Below, piece after piece: positions 1 through 7,920 of a stretch of DNA of 64,000 nucleotides. How positions within the stretch are numbered: the stretch's first letter is position 1; the number at the start of each line of letters is the position of its first letter. Position numbers and translations under genes: made by a program. The notes beneath the pieces are model-generated. The model was not told the origin of the DNA. It did not search any database and was given only the letters and a program-made list of their open reading frames with translations. This DNA is from VKMB-3413 sp041027365. GTDB lineage: Bacteria; Pseudomonadota; Alphaproteobacteria; Rhizobiales; Rhizobiaceae. Location: positions 248,001 through 312,000 of the forward strand of contig NZ_JBFTEH010000004.1 of the NCBI RefSeq assembly GCF_041027365.1, given 5' to 3'.

Positions 1-1135
1 ACGGTCCGGCGCGGCCTTCCGGGGGCTGCACGCCGGCAAGGACGAAGTTCACGAAGTTGCGGCCCGAGGCCTCGTGCAGCGCGCTGCTGTCGGCAAGGTT
101 CAGCCCCTCGGAATAGCGCGATGGGCTCGCCTGCTCGTGGCAGCGGGCGCAGAGGCCGGCATAAATCGCGGCGCCCTGGCCGGACTGGCCGCTGGAGCCG
201 GACGCCGCGGCGGACGCCTGCGCGTTCGCCGGCTGTGCGTTGCCCTGCCGCATGCCGGGATGGATGTAGGCGACGATGGCATCAACGTCGCTCTGGGGCA
301 CTTCCGACAGGTTCTGCGCGACCGGCTGCATCGGGCCGGCTGCGACGCCGTGGTCCTTGGCATAGCGGCCGGTGAGGTAGTCCTTCAGGGCCGTCTGGGT
401 CCAGGCCTTCGGCGCCGGCATGGCGTTGCCGGCGATGGCGGGCGCAGTCCATCCCTCGGCCTCGCCGCCCTCGAGAAAGTCGTCGCGTTTTTCCGCCTGC
501 AGGACGTTGCGCGGCGTGTGGCAGGCGCCGCAATGGCCGAGGCCCTGTACGAGATAGGCGCCGTGGTTGACCTGATCGCTGGCCTTGGCGTCCGGCTGGA
601 AGCGACCGGGGTGGAAGAACAGCAGCTTCCAGCCGGCGAGCACCGGCCGCCAGTTCAGCGGGAAGGGCAGGTCGTTGTCGCGCGCCGCCTTCTTCACCGG
701 CGTGCGGGTCATGAAGAAGGCGTAGAGCGCCTTGACGTCGGGGTCCGAGAGCTTGGTGAAGTGGGTGTAGGGGAAGGCGGGGTAGAGGTGGTCGCCCTCG
801 CGGTCGAGGCCCTGCCGCATGGCGCGGGCGAAGGCGGCTTCCGACCAACGGCCGATGCCGGTGTCGGCGTCGGGCGTGATGTTGGTGGAGTAGATCGTGC
901 CGAAGCTCGTCTCTAGACCGTAGCCGCCGGCATAGGGGGCACCGCCCTTCACCGTGTGGCAGGTGTTGCAGTCGCCGAGGCGGGCGAGTTCGGCGCCGTG
1001 TTTCACCTCCGCCTGCTGGAAGCTGGCCGGCGCCGGCGGCTGGATCGCCGCGATGGCCGATGGGCTCAGCGCATAGCCCAAGGCCGCCGCCGCCAGGATG
1101 ACGATCACGGCGACGATCCCGAATACAACTTTCAT
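1..1135 (-). CDS. Three-haem cytochrome c, dehydrogenase electron-transfer subunit type (3' end missing)
   Basis: Only the first ~378 residues lie in the window; the stop codon is beyond the left edge. The protein begins with an N-terminal hydrophobic segment (MKVVFGIVAVIVILAAAALG) that acts as a signal peptide or anchor. Three CxxCH haem sites are visible: CNTCH (about residue 56), CGACH (about 203) and CARCH (about 335). This three-domain layout is that of the membrane-anchored cytochrome subunit of periplasmic alcohol, gluconate or aldehyde dehydrogenases, which passes electrons from a flavin, PQQ or molybdenum enzyme to the respiratory chain. The catalytic partner is not visible and may lie to the left. 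Which dehydrogenase it serves cannot be told from this fragment. Confidence 0.9.
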   Translation of the reverse strand, partial: MKVVFGIVAVIVILAAAALGYALSPSAIAAIQPPAPASFQQAEVKHGAELARLGDCNTCHTVKGGAPYAGGYGLETSFGTIYSTNITPDADTGIGRWSEAAFARAMRQGLDREGDHLYPAFPYTHFTKLSDPDVKALYAFFMTRTPVKKAARDNDLPFPLNWRPVLAGWKLLFFHPGRFQPDAKASDQVNHGAYLVQGLGHCGACHTPRNVLQAEKRDDFLEGGEAEGWTAPAIAGNAMPAPKAWTQTALKDYLTGRYAKDHGVAAGPMQPVAQNLSEVPQSDVDAIVAYIHPGMRQGNAQPANAQASAAASGSSGQSGQGAAIYAGLCARCHEQASPSRYSEGLNLADSSALHEASGRNFVNFVLAGVQPPEGRAGP

Positions 1136-1391
1136 GCGATGCCGGTGCCCCTTAAACCACTGGCGGAACAGAGGCTTGCCCTGTCCGCTCGCGGCGTAAG
1201 GATAGGCGCGAACGGATCGCGGGAAAGGTGCAGAGGACAGCCCGAGGGCTTCCGGGTCGGTGGACGGCTATCGGCCGGATGATGAAGACAGGGCAGCGTG
1301 CTTCGGCGATGGAGGCTCGCAAGGAAGCTGCCGATCGGCGCGGCTTGCGCGGCGCCTGATCGTCTTCTTTGCGCTGAGTGGCGGAGACAGC

Positions 1392-1421
1392 GCGACGGCC
1401 GGCGGGGGAGCCGGCCGTCGC
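1392..1421 (-). terminator. Strong hairpin after the metalloprotease gene
   Basis: A perfect 12-bp stem (GCGACGGCCGGC / GCCGGCCGTCGC) closes a 6-base loop about 17 bases past the metalloprotease stop. There is no T run, so this is a terminator-like hairpin or mRNA 3' end stabiliser rather than a textbook intrinsic terminator. The rest of 1136-1437 holds no supported gene. Confidence 0.5.
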
Positions 1422-1437
1422 GTCCATGCGTCAGGCG

Positions 1438-3645
1438 TCAGCGGCAGTCGTAGCAGGTGCGGGTCCGGGTTCGGGGAATCCGGGCGATGTGCACCTGGTA
1501 GAGCTGGTCCCCCGCGGCGGCGATGCGCCCGGTGGCTCCGTTGTTGTCGAGCGCCAGCCAGCCCGGGCAGGAATTGCCGCTGCAGGGCGTGCCGGTGTGC
1601 CGCCAGATCCGGCCGGTGTTGTGCAGCTGGTAGAGCTTGCTGCCGTCGGCGGCGATGTCGGCGGTCGCCGGGTTGTTGTCGAGCGCCTGCCAGCCGGGGC
1701 AGGAATTGCCGCTGCAGGGCGTGCCGGTATAGCGCCAGATCCGGCCGGTGTTGTGCAGCTGGTAGAGGCCTCCGCTGCCGGCGGCGATGGCGAGCGTCGC
1801 GGGGTTGTTGTCGAGCATCTGCCAGCCCGGGCAGGAATTGCCGCTGCAGGGCGTGCCCGTGTAGCGCCAGATCCGGCCGGTGTTGTGCAACTGGTAGAGG
1901 CCGCCCGTGCCCGCAGCGATGGCGAGGGTCGCGGGATTGTTGTCGAGCATCTGCCAGCCGGGGCAGGAGTTGCCGCTGCAGGGCGTGCCGGTGTAGCGCC
2001 AGATCCGGCCGGTGTTGTGGAGCTGGTAGAGGTCGTTGCCGGCCGCGGCGATCGCCACCGTGGCGGGGTTGTTGTCGAGCATCTGCCAGCCGGGGCAGGA
2101 ATTGCCGCTGCAGGGCGTGCCGGTGTAGCGCCAGATCCGGCCGGTGTTGTGGAGCTGGTAGAGGTCGTTGCCGGCCGCGGCGATCGCCACCGTGGCGGGG
2201 TTGTTGTCGAGCATCTGCCAGCCGGGGCAGGAATTGCCGCTGCAGGGCGTGCCGGTGTAGCGCCAGATCCGGCCGGTCTTGTGCAGCTGATAGAGGTTGC
2301 CGCCGCCGGCGGCGATGCGCACGCTCTGCCCGTTGTTGTCGAGGCGCGTCCAGCCCGGGCAGGAATTGCCGCTGCAGGCGACCCCGGTCGAGCGCCAGAT
2401 CGAGCCGATATCCGAGCCCGGCGGGCTGTTGAAGGCCGCCACGGTGGTCGCCGTCTGGTTCAGGACGCGCGCATTGTCATGCGTGGCGGCGGTGCCCATG
2501 GCGATGTTGTTGTACTTGACGTTCGGGTTCGACCAGTACTGCAGCCGCGAGCAGCTGGAAGCGCAGTTATAGGCCATGATGGTGCGCCATGATGGCGCCT
2601 TCGCCGTCTGCTGGAAGCCATGGCCATAGGGGAAGGGCGAGGTCGAGGGATCGTTCGCCGGGTCGTGGCGGGCGCCCATCAGATGGCCGAGTTCGTGCGC
2701 GAAGGAATAATAGCCGGTCGCGCAGCTGTAATGGACGACGGCATAGGCCGTGCCGGCGTTCGCCCGGATGGCGTCGGCGAGGCCGCAATAGTCGGTCTGG
2801 TTGATGATCATCGCCGACAGGTCGGCGCCGGAACTGGCGTGGTGGTTCTTCGCGTCGCTGTTGGCGACGAAGTCGGCGAGGATCTGGTCGTAGGACTTGC
2901 CGGCCTCGCTCTCGTTGACCTGGAACGTGTCGACCAGCTTCAGCTTCACGTTCACGCCGCTGTTGACATAGGACTGGTTGGCTTCGGCAACGGCCAGCTG
3001 GATGGTGGCGATGATGTCCGCGACGGCCGCCTTGGCAGCGGGCGTGTAGGCCACCATGACGTCGATGCCGACCGGGCCGTCCTGCCGCTCGGCGGGGAGG
3101 CCCAGCGGCATGACGTCGCCGCGCCGCTCCTGCTCCTTGGCCCGGAAGCTCGGAGGCTCCTCCGGCGGGAAGCGCGACGTGTCGAGCTTGATCAGCGCAT
3201 GCAGGCCGTCGCCGACGGATTCGATGCGGTAGGTGTCGAGGCCGTCCTGCACCGTGCCGGTGACGTTGCCGTCGCGCATGACCAGCGTGGCGGTGCCGGG
3301 AACGGCGGAGAGGCTGCCGGTCCAGATGAAGGCGTTGTTGCCGGTGGTTTCCATCGAGCGCCGCGACAGTGTCACGGTCTTCTGGCCGGGCATCGTCAGG
3401 CTGACGGCGTCGCCGCGCAGCGCATCGACATTGATGCGCACCAGTTCCAGGCTCTGCGTCGTCGGCTGGGCCCGCAGGGCCGCCACGCGGGGGAACTGGT
3501 CGGCGGCCAGCGTCTGCTGGACGGGTGTCAGAAGTTCCGGCGGATTGGGCTGGGCCAGAGCGAAGCCGGTCGGGGTGAGCGAGAAGGCCACGAGAAGCCC
3601 GAGACACCCTCGTGCCAGCCGGCGGCCGAACGTTGAGATCGTCAT
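1438..3645 (-). CDS. Secreted reprolysin-like zinc metalloprotease with C-terminal Cys-rich tandem repeats
   Basis: 735 residues. The start at 3645 is preferred over 3717 because GAGGAAACC precedes it and it opens directly into a signal peptide (Arg-rich, then GCLGLLVAFSLTPTGFALA, cleavage near ALA-QP). The zincin motif HELGHLMGARHD lies at residues 317-328 (DNA 2662-2697), followed by the Met-turn IMAYNC. These give the HExxHxxGxxHD metzincin signature of the M12/reprolysin group. From about residue 413 there are seven repeats of ~44 residues with the core GRIWRYTGTPCSGNSCPGW. They resemble tectonin/tachylectin-type beta-propeller blades, each with a Cys pair suited to disulphides outside the cytoplasm. 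The likely role is a secreted protease whose propeller binds glycan or cell surface; the target is unknown. It is a single gene with no operon partners. Confidence 0.88.
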   Translation of the reverse strand: MTISTFGRRLARGCLGLLVAFSLTPTGFALAQPNPPELLTPVQQTLAADQFPRVAALRAQPTTQSLELVRINVDALRGDAVSLTMPGQKTVTLSRRSMETTGNNAFIWTGSLSAVPGTATLVMRDGNVTGTVQDGLDTYRIESVGDGLHALIKLDTSRFPPEEPPSFRAKEQERRGDVMPLGLPAERQDGPVGIDVMVAYTPAAKAAVADIIATIQLAVAEANQSYVNSGVNVKLKLVDTFQVNESEAGKSYDQILADFVANSDAKNHHASSGADLSAMIINQTDYCGLADAIRANAGTAYAVVHYSCATGYYSFAHELGHLMGARHDPANDPSTSPFPYGHGFQQTAKAPSWRTIMAYNCASSCSRLQYWSNPNVKYNNIAMGTAATHDNARVLNQTATTVAAFNSPPGSDIGSIWRSTGVACSGNSCPGWTRLDNNGQSVRIAAGGGNLYQLHKTGRIWRYTGTPCSGNSCPGWQMLDNNPATVAIAAAGNDLYQLHNTGRIWRYTGTPCSGNSCPGWQMLDNNPATVAIAAAGNDLYQLHNTGRIWRYTGTPCSGNSCPGWQMLDNNPATLAIAAGTGGLYQLHNTGRIWRYTGTPCSGNSCPGWQMLDNNPATLAIAAGSGGLYQLHNTGRIWRYTGTPCSGNSCPGWQALDNNPATADIAADGSKLYQLHNTGRIWRHTGTPCSGNSCPGWLALDNNGATGRIAAAGDQLYQVHIARIPRTRTRTCYDCR
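1480..2410 (-). repeat. Seven tandem ~132-bp coding repeats (tectonin-like blades)
   Basis: Seven in-frame copies of a 132-bp unit sit in the 3' third of the metalloprotease gene. The inner copies are almost identical at the DNA level (compare 2029-2160 with 2161-2292), while the two outer copies have diverged. This pattern points to recent expansion by unequal recombination or slippage, so copy number may vary between strains. Confidence 0.9.
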
Positions 3646-4181
3646 GGTTTCCTCACGAAAGGCGCAACAGGGCCGGGTCCGGCGGCACGATTGCGGCGCG
3701 GACGCTTTCGGTTTCACTGTCGCTCGTTGTCGTTACGCGTCCTGCGTCGTGTCGCTTCCGGGGATCGTCGTGAAGCCCACGCCGCTCATGCACGAAAGGC
3801 ACTGCCATGCGTTCCGGGTCTGTCTGTCGCGTGAACGGGCGTCGCCGACCGAGCGGCCGCGGCCGCTTTGGTCAGTCTGCCGGCTCGGCCCCAGGCGCAG
3901 GAAGCGGCCGGACTGCACGAAAATGCCCTATCGGCAGGCTGCGTGACGTGACTGCGCAATTGCCGACTGAACGCGACACATCCTGCGCAGGATGACTATG
4001 AACCCGGCGACTAATCCGGTCAATATACTTGATTGAGAGCGCTGGTTGCATGGTTTGACGGCCAGGAATGCAAGAAAAAGTGATAAGCGATCGCTATGTT
4101 GTTCTTCCGCCGTCTCGGCCCGGAGGAGATCGGAACCGGACCGGCCTGCCGAGGCGGCGGCCTGTCGTCCTGCGGCCGCGA
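3646..4181. other. Intergenic region upstream of the metalloprotease; contains a 14-bp palindrome
   Basis: No supported gene. A perfect palindrome, ATCCTGCGCAGGAT, lies at 3980-3993 and could be an operator or part of an RNA hairpin. The stretch around 4015-4040 is more AT-rich than its surroundings. Short reading frames on both strands lack ribosome sites and look like chance frames. Confidence 0.5.
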
Positions 4182-5180
4182 TCAGGCCGTGCCGTCGCCC
4201 TGCACATGGGCGAAGCGCTGGATCACGAAGGAGCGGAAGAGGGCGATGGCGGGGTCGGACATGTCGTCGGGATGGACGGTGAGGTAGTAGCCGAAGCCGG
4301 ACTCGCAGCGCGCCTCGTAGGGCGTGACCAGCCGGCCATCGGCGATCTCGCGCGCGAACATGTCGGGGTCGACGAGGATGACGCCGCTGCCGGCCATCGC
4401 CCACTCGACGGTCAGGCGTTCGGAATCCAGCGCCAGCCCGCGCTCGGGTGCGATGTCGAGGCCGAACTGGCTGGCGAAGGCCGACCAGAGCACGCCGAAG
4501 GGCTCGCCCTCCAGCCGCGTGTGCAGGAGCTCGTTGCTTCTGAGGAAGGTTTGGAGGTCCATGCCCCGGCAGCGCTCGGCAATGTCCGGAGCGCAGGCGA
4601 CCGTCTGGCCGATCGTCCAGAGCGGGTCGCGCACCGCGTCGTCGAAGCGCGGCCGGTCGAAGACGATGGCGATGTCGCAGACGGTGGCGCGGGGCAGGCC
4701 GACGCCGTTCGAGGAGAACAGGTCGATCGAGATGTCGGGGAAGGCGAGGCGGAATTCCCGCAGCAGCGCCATGCCTGCGACCTGCAGGAAGGTCGGCGGC
4801 ATGTGGACGCGCAGCATGCGCCCGCCGGTGCCGGCCTTGCGGCGCAGCGACTGGATGGTCGCCTCGATGCCGTCGAAGGACTTGCGCACCACCGGCAGGA
4901 GGGCGGCGCCGGCGGCGGTCAGCGCCAGGCCCTGCGGCCGGCGCTCCAGCAGCTTGCAGCCGAGCAGTTCCTCCAGCCGGCTGACATGGCGGCTGAGCGC
5001 GCTCTGCGAGATGTGCAGCGACGCGGCGGCGCCGGTGAAGCTGAGCCGTTCGGCGACCGCCTCGAAGGCCCGCAAGGCGTTCAGGGGGAGCCACAGCCGC
5101 GCCGCGTCGGCGCCTTCGCTCTGGCCGGTCTTCGCTTTCGGGCGGGGGTCGTCGACCGCGTCGGGCGAGCGGATCGGCAT
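4182..5180 (-). CDS. LysR-family transcriptional regulator
   Basis: 332 residues, the usual LysR length. The start at 5180 is chosen because GAGGCAAGAG lies just upstream and the predicted helix-turn-helix then falls at its normal place (LNALRAFEAVAERLSFTGAA, then LHISQSALSRHVSRLEELLG). An effector-binding domain fills the rest. It resembles the GcvA/AmpR-like group. The gene is divergent from the Rieske oxygenase gene with 89 bp between starts. That is the classical arrangement for a LysR protein controlling the neighbouring catabolic operon, and the shared region should hold its T-N11-A site. The inducer is presumably the substrate of that pathway (inference). Confidence 0.92.
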   Translation of the reverse strand: MPIRSPDAVDDPRPKAKTGQSEGADAARLWLPLNALRAFEAVAERLSFTGAAASLHISQSALSRHVSRLEELLGCKLLERRPQGLALTAAGAALLPVVRKSFDGIEATIQSLRRKAGTGGRMLRVHMPPTFLQVAGMALLREFRLAFPDISIDLFSSNGVGLPRATVCDIAIVFDRPRFDDAVRDPLWTIGQTVACAPDIAERCRGMDLQTFLRSNELLHTRLEGEPFGVLWSAFASQFGLDIAPERGLALDSERLTVEWAMAGSGVILVDPDMFAREIADGRLVTPYEARCESGFGYYLTVHPDDMSDPAIALFRSFVIQRFAHVQGDGTA

Positions 5181-5269
5181 CTCTTGCCTCAATTCGATAG
5201 GGCGATGCAAAAACGATATTTGAAAGCGTTCCAAGGCGCTGACAAGCTCGTGCATCCATAGGAGGCACG

Positions 5270-6652
5270 ATGCTCGACCTGTCCATGATCGCGGCACTTC
5301 TCGCCCAGCGCAAGCCGGGCCATTCGCTGCCGCAGGCGCTCTACAATAGCCCCGACGTCTACGCCTTCGATCTCGAGGCGATCTTCGGCCAGTCCTGGAT
5401 CCTCGCCGGCTTCACCTGCGAGATCCCCAAGCCCCGCGGCGTGCTGGCGCTGACGATCGGCCAGTCGCCGGTGGTCGTCACGCGCGACAGGGACGGCGCG
5501 CTGCGCGCCTTCCACAATTCCTGCCGGCATCGCGGCGCACAGGTCTGCGCCGATGGCGCGGGCGCGCGCTCGCGCCTGACCTGCCCCTATCACCAGTGGG
5601 TCTACGGCCTCGACGGCAAGCTCGTTCATGCCGGCAACATGCAGGCGAGCTTCAAGCCCGACGAGCACGGGCTGAAGCCGGTGCATGTCGAGGAGGTCGC
5701 CGGCGCGATCTTCGTCTGCATGGCCGAGACCCCGCCGGCCTTCGACCGCTTCCGCTCGCATCTGGAGCCGCTTCTCGCGCCCCACCGGCTGCACGAGGCG
5801 AAGCTCGCCCACCAGAACACGCTGCTCGAGAAGGGCAACTGGAAGCTGGTGATGGAGAACGCGCGCGAGTGCTACCACTGCGCCGTCGGCCATCCGGAGC
5901 TGGCGCTGACCTTCCCGATCGGCGAGGCGAAGGGCGCGCATTTCGCCAAGGACGGGGATCCGCGCCATGCCGCCTACGATGCGCGGCTCGCCGCCTGCGG
6001 CCTCACCAAGGGGCCCTATGACGGGCCGTGGTGGCAGGTCGAGCGCTTCCCGCTGCGGGAAGGCCAGGTGTCGCTGACGATGGACGGCCAGCCGGCGGTG
6101 AAGAAGCTGATGATCGCCGGCGACCAGCCCGACGTCGGCTCGCTGCGCTGGGCGATCGAGCCGCATTCCTTCTGCCATTCGACCGCCGATACGACGGTCT
6201 ATTTCAGCGCCATGCCGACGGCGACGGGCGAGACCGTGGTGACCTGCAAATGGCTGGTCCACCAGGACGCGGTCGAGGGCGTCGACTACGACGTCGAGCG
6301 GCTGACCGAACTCTGGAACATCACCAACCGGCAGGACCGCGACCTCGTCGAGCTGAACCAGCGCGGCGTCAATTCGCTCGGCTACACGCCGGGACCGTAC
6401 AACGAGGAGGGCGAGTCCTACGTCATGCGCTTTACCGACTGGTACTGCGACAAGGCGCAGGACTTCATCGCCGCGCGCACCGGCATCGACCGGCGGCCGC
6501 TGGCGATCCACGCGGTGCCGGTAAATTCGGACGCGCTGTTCGGCACGGCGCCCTTCGCCGGCGCCCCGCCGGCCGGCGGGGCCGAGCCGCACGCGACCCT
6601 GTCCTATGCGCTGGACGGCGCGGCGGGCGAGCCGACGGCGGACGTGCAGTGA
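5270..6652 (+). CDS. Rieske non-haem iron oxygenase, GbcA / stachydrine-demethylase-like
   Basis: 460 residues. The Rieske [2Fe-2S] motif is CRH (85-87) plus CPYH (105-108). The mononuclear iron site is seen in ENARECYHCAVGHPE, with His203 and His208. The N-terminal pattern (LPQALYNSPDV..FDLEAIFGQSWILAGF) is that of glycine-betaine, stachydrine and carnitine oxygenases, which remove an N-methyl or cleave a C-N bond of quaternary ammonium compounds. Such enzymes need a reductase (GbcB type). None is adjacent, so it is elsewhere or one of the flavoproteins downstream serves. GGAGGC precedes the start. It is first gene of an operon with the PLP enzyme at 6649. The exact substrate is inference. 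Confidence 0.88.
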   Translation: MLDLSMIAALLAQRKPGHSLPQALYNSPDVYAFDLEAIFGQSWILAGFTCEIPKPRGVLALTIGQSPVVVTRDRDGALRAFHNSCRHRGAQVCADGAGARSRLTCPYHQWVYGLDGKLVHAGNMQASFKPDEHGLKPVHVEEVAGAIFVCMAETPPAFDRFRSHLEPLLAPHRLHEAKLAHQNTLLEKGNWKLVMENARECYHCAVGHPELALTFPIGEAKGAHFAKDGDPRHAAYDARLAACGLTKGPYDGPWWQVERFPLREGQVSLTMDGQPAVKKLMIAGDQPDVGSLRWAIEPHSFCHSTADTTVYFSAMPTATGETVVTCKWLVHQDAVEGVDYDVERLTELWNITNRQDRDLVELNQRGVNSLGYTPGPYNEEGESYVMRFTDWYCDKAQDFIAARTGIDRRPLAIHAVPVNSDALFGTAPFAGAPPAGGAEPHATLSYALDGAAGEPTADVQ

Positions 6653-7920
6653 CGCCAGTGACACCGGAAGACGCAGCGGGCGAGGGCCTGCATCCCGACA
6701 CGCTCGCCGTCGGCTTCGGCTACGATCCGGCCGAGGCCTACGGCGCGGTGAAGCCGCCGATCGTCCTCTCCTCGACCTTCGCCTATCCCTCCGCGGCGGC
6801 GGCGAAGGACGTGCACCGGGCCTATTTCGACGGGCCGGCGCCGGAGAAGGACGCGCCCTTCATCTACGCCCGGCTCGACCATCCGAGCCTGAAGCTCCTG
6901 CAGACCCGCCTCGCGGTGCTCGACGGCGCCGAGGACGCGGCGGCCTTCGCCTCCGGCATGGCGGCGATCTCGGCGACGATGCTGGCGCATCTGAAGCCCG
7001 GCCAGTCGATGCTGCACACGACGCCGCTCTATGGCGGCACGCACGGCCTGCTCTACGGCCCGCTGACCGGGCTCGGCATCAGGCCGGTGCCGATCGCGGA
7101 TGGTCTGAGCCGCGAGAGCGTCGAGGCGGCGGCGAAGACCGCGCTGCAGCATGGGCCGATCGGGCTGATTCATGTCGAATCGCCGGCCAATCCGACGGCC
7201 GGCATCGCCGATATCGCGATGATCGCGGCCTTCGCCGACGAGCTAGCGAAGCGGCAGGACGCCCGGCCGGTGATCTCGGTCGACAACACCTTCCTCGGCT
7301 CGCTGCTGCAGCGCCCGCTGGCGCACGGCGCCGACCTCTGCATCACCTCGCTGACGAAATATGCCGGCGGGCACTCGGACCTTCTCGGCGGCTGCCTGAC
7401 CGGCTCGCTGGAGCGGGTCGGGCCGGTGCGCATGCTGCGCACGCTCCTCGGCACGCATATGGACCCGTTCACCTCCTGGCTGCTGCTGCGCTCGCTGGAG
7501 ACGTTTCCGCTGCGCAACGCCCGCGCCAACGCCAATGCCGGCGCGATCGCGGCCTTCCTGCGGGACCATCCGAAGGTCGAGAGCGTCACCTATCTCGGCT
7601 TCCTCGAACAGGGCTCGGCGGCCAAGGCGGTCTACGACCGGCAGTGCCGCGGGGCGGGCTCGACCTTCTCCTTCAAGATCCGCGGCGGCGAGGCCGAGGC
7701 CTTTGCCATGCTCGACCGGCTGAAGGTGTTCCGCATGGCGGTCAGCCTCGGCGGGACCGAGAGCCTGATCTGCCACTCCGCCACCACGACGCACTATCTC
7801 GTGCCGCCGGACATCCGCCGGGAGGTCGGCGTGACGGATTCGTCCTTGCGCATCTCGGTCGGGATCGAGCACCCTGACGATCTCATTGCCGACCTCGATC
7901 AGGCCCTGAAGGCATCCTGA
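6649..7920 (+). CDS. Cys/Met-metabolism PLP enzyme (cystathionine gamma-synthase / methionine gamma-lyase family)
   Basis: 423 residues, starting at GTG 6649, which overlaps the Rieske stop as GTGA; no ATG fits better. The PLP-binding lysine is Lys237 in SLTKYAGGHSD. Other family signatures are the glycine-rich ASGMAAIS and the SLGGTESL phosphate-site region. The family performs gamma-elimination, gamma-replacement or beta-elimination on amino acids with a leaving group at the gamma or beta carbon (homocysteine, cystathionine, methionine, O-acyl homoserine). Translational coupling to a Rieske oxygenase is unusual for a biosynthetic enzyme. It argues that this copy removes a sulphur or amine group from a catabolic intermediate; the substrate is not established. 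Confidence 0.85.
   Translation: MTPVTPEDAAGEGLHPDTLAVGFGYDPAEAYGAVKPPIVLSSTFAYPSAAAAKDVHRAYFDGPAPEKDAPFIYARLDHPSLKLLQTRLAVLDGAEDAAAFASGMAAISATMLAHLKPGQSMLHTTPLYGGTHGLLYGPLTGLGIRPVPIADGLSRESVEAAAKTALQHGPIGLIHVESPANPTAGIADIAMIAAFADELAKRQDARPVISVDNTFLGSLLQRPLAHGADLCITSLTKYAGGHSDLLGGCLTGSLERVGPVRMLRTLLGTHMDPFTSWLLLRSLETFPLRNARANANAGAIAAFLRDHPKVESVTYLGFLEQGSAAKAVYDRQCRGAGSTFSFKIRGGEAEAFAMLDRLKVFRMAVSLGGTESLICHSATTTHYLVPPDIRREVGVTDSSLRISVGIEHPDDLIADLDQALKAS

Noticed and set aside
74..916. 280-residue open frame on the plus strand opposite the cytochrome c gene
   Set aside because: The minus strand encodes three CxxCH haem motifs in frame, so the plus-strand frame is a shadow.
3733..3995. Two ~60-residue frames upstream of the metalloprotease
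   Set aside because: Overlapping on opposite strands, no ribosome site, no recognisable motif.
5181..5269. LysR T-N11-A operator in the LysR/Rieske intergenic region
   Set aside because: Several T-N11-A matches exist in this AT-rich 89-base gap; none forms a convincing long dyad, so no site was fixed.
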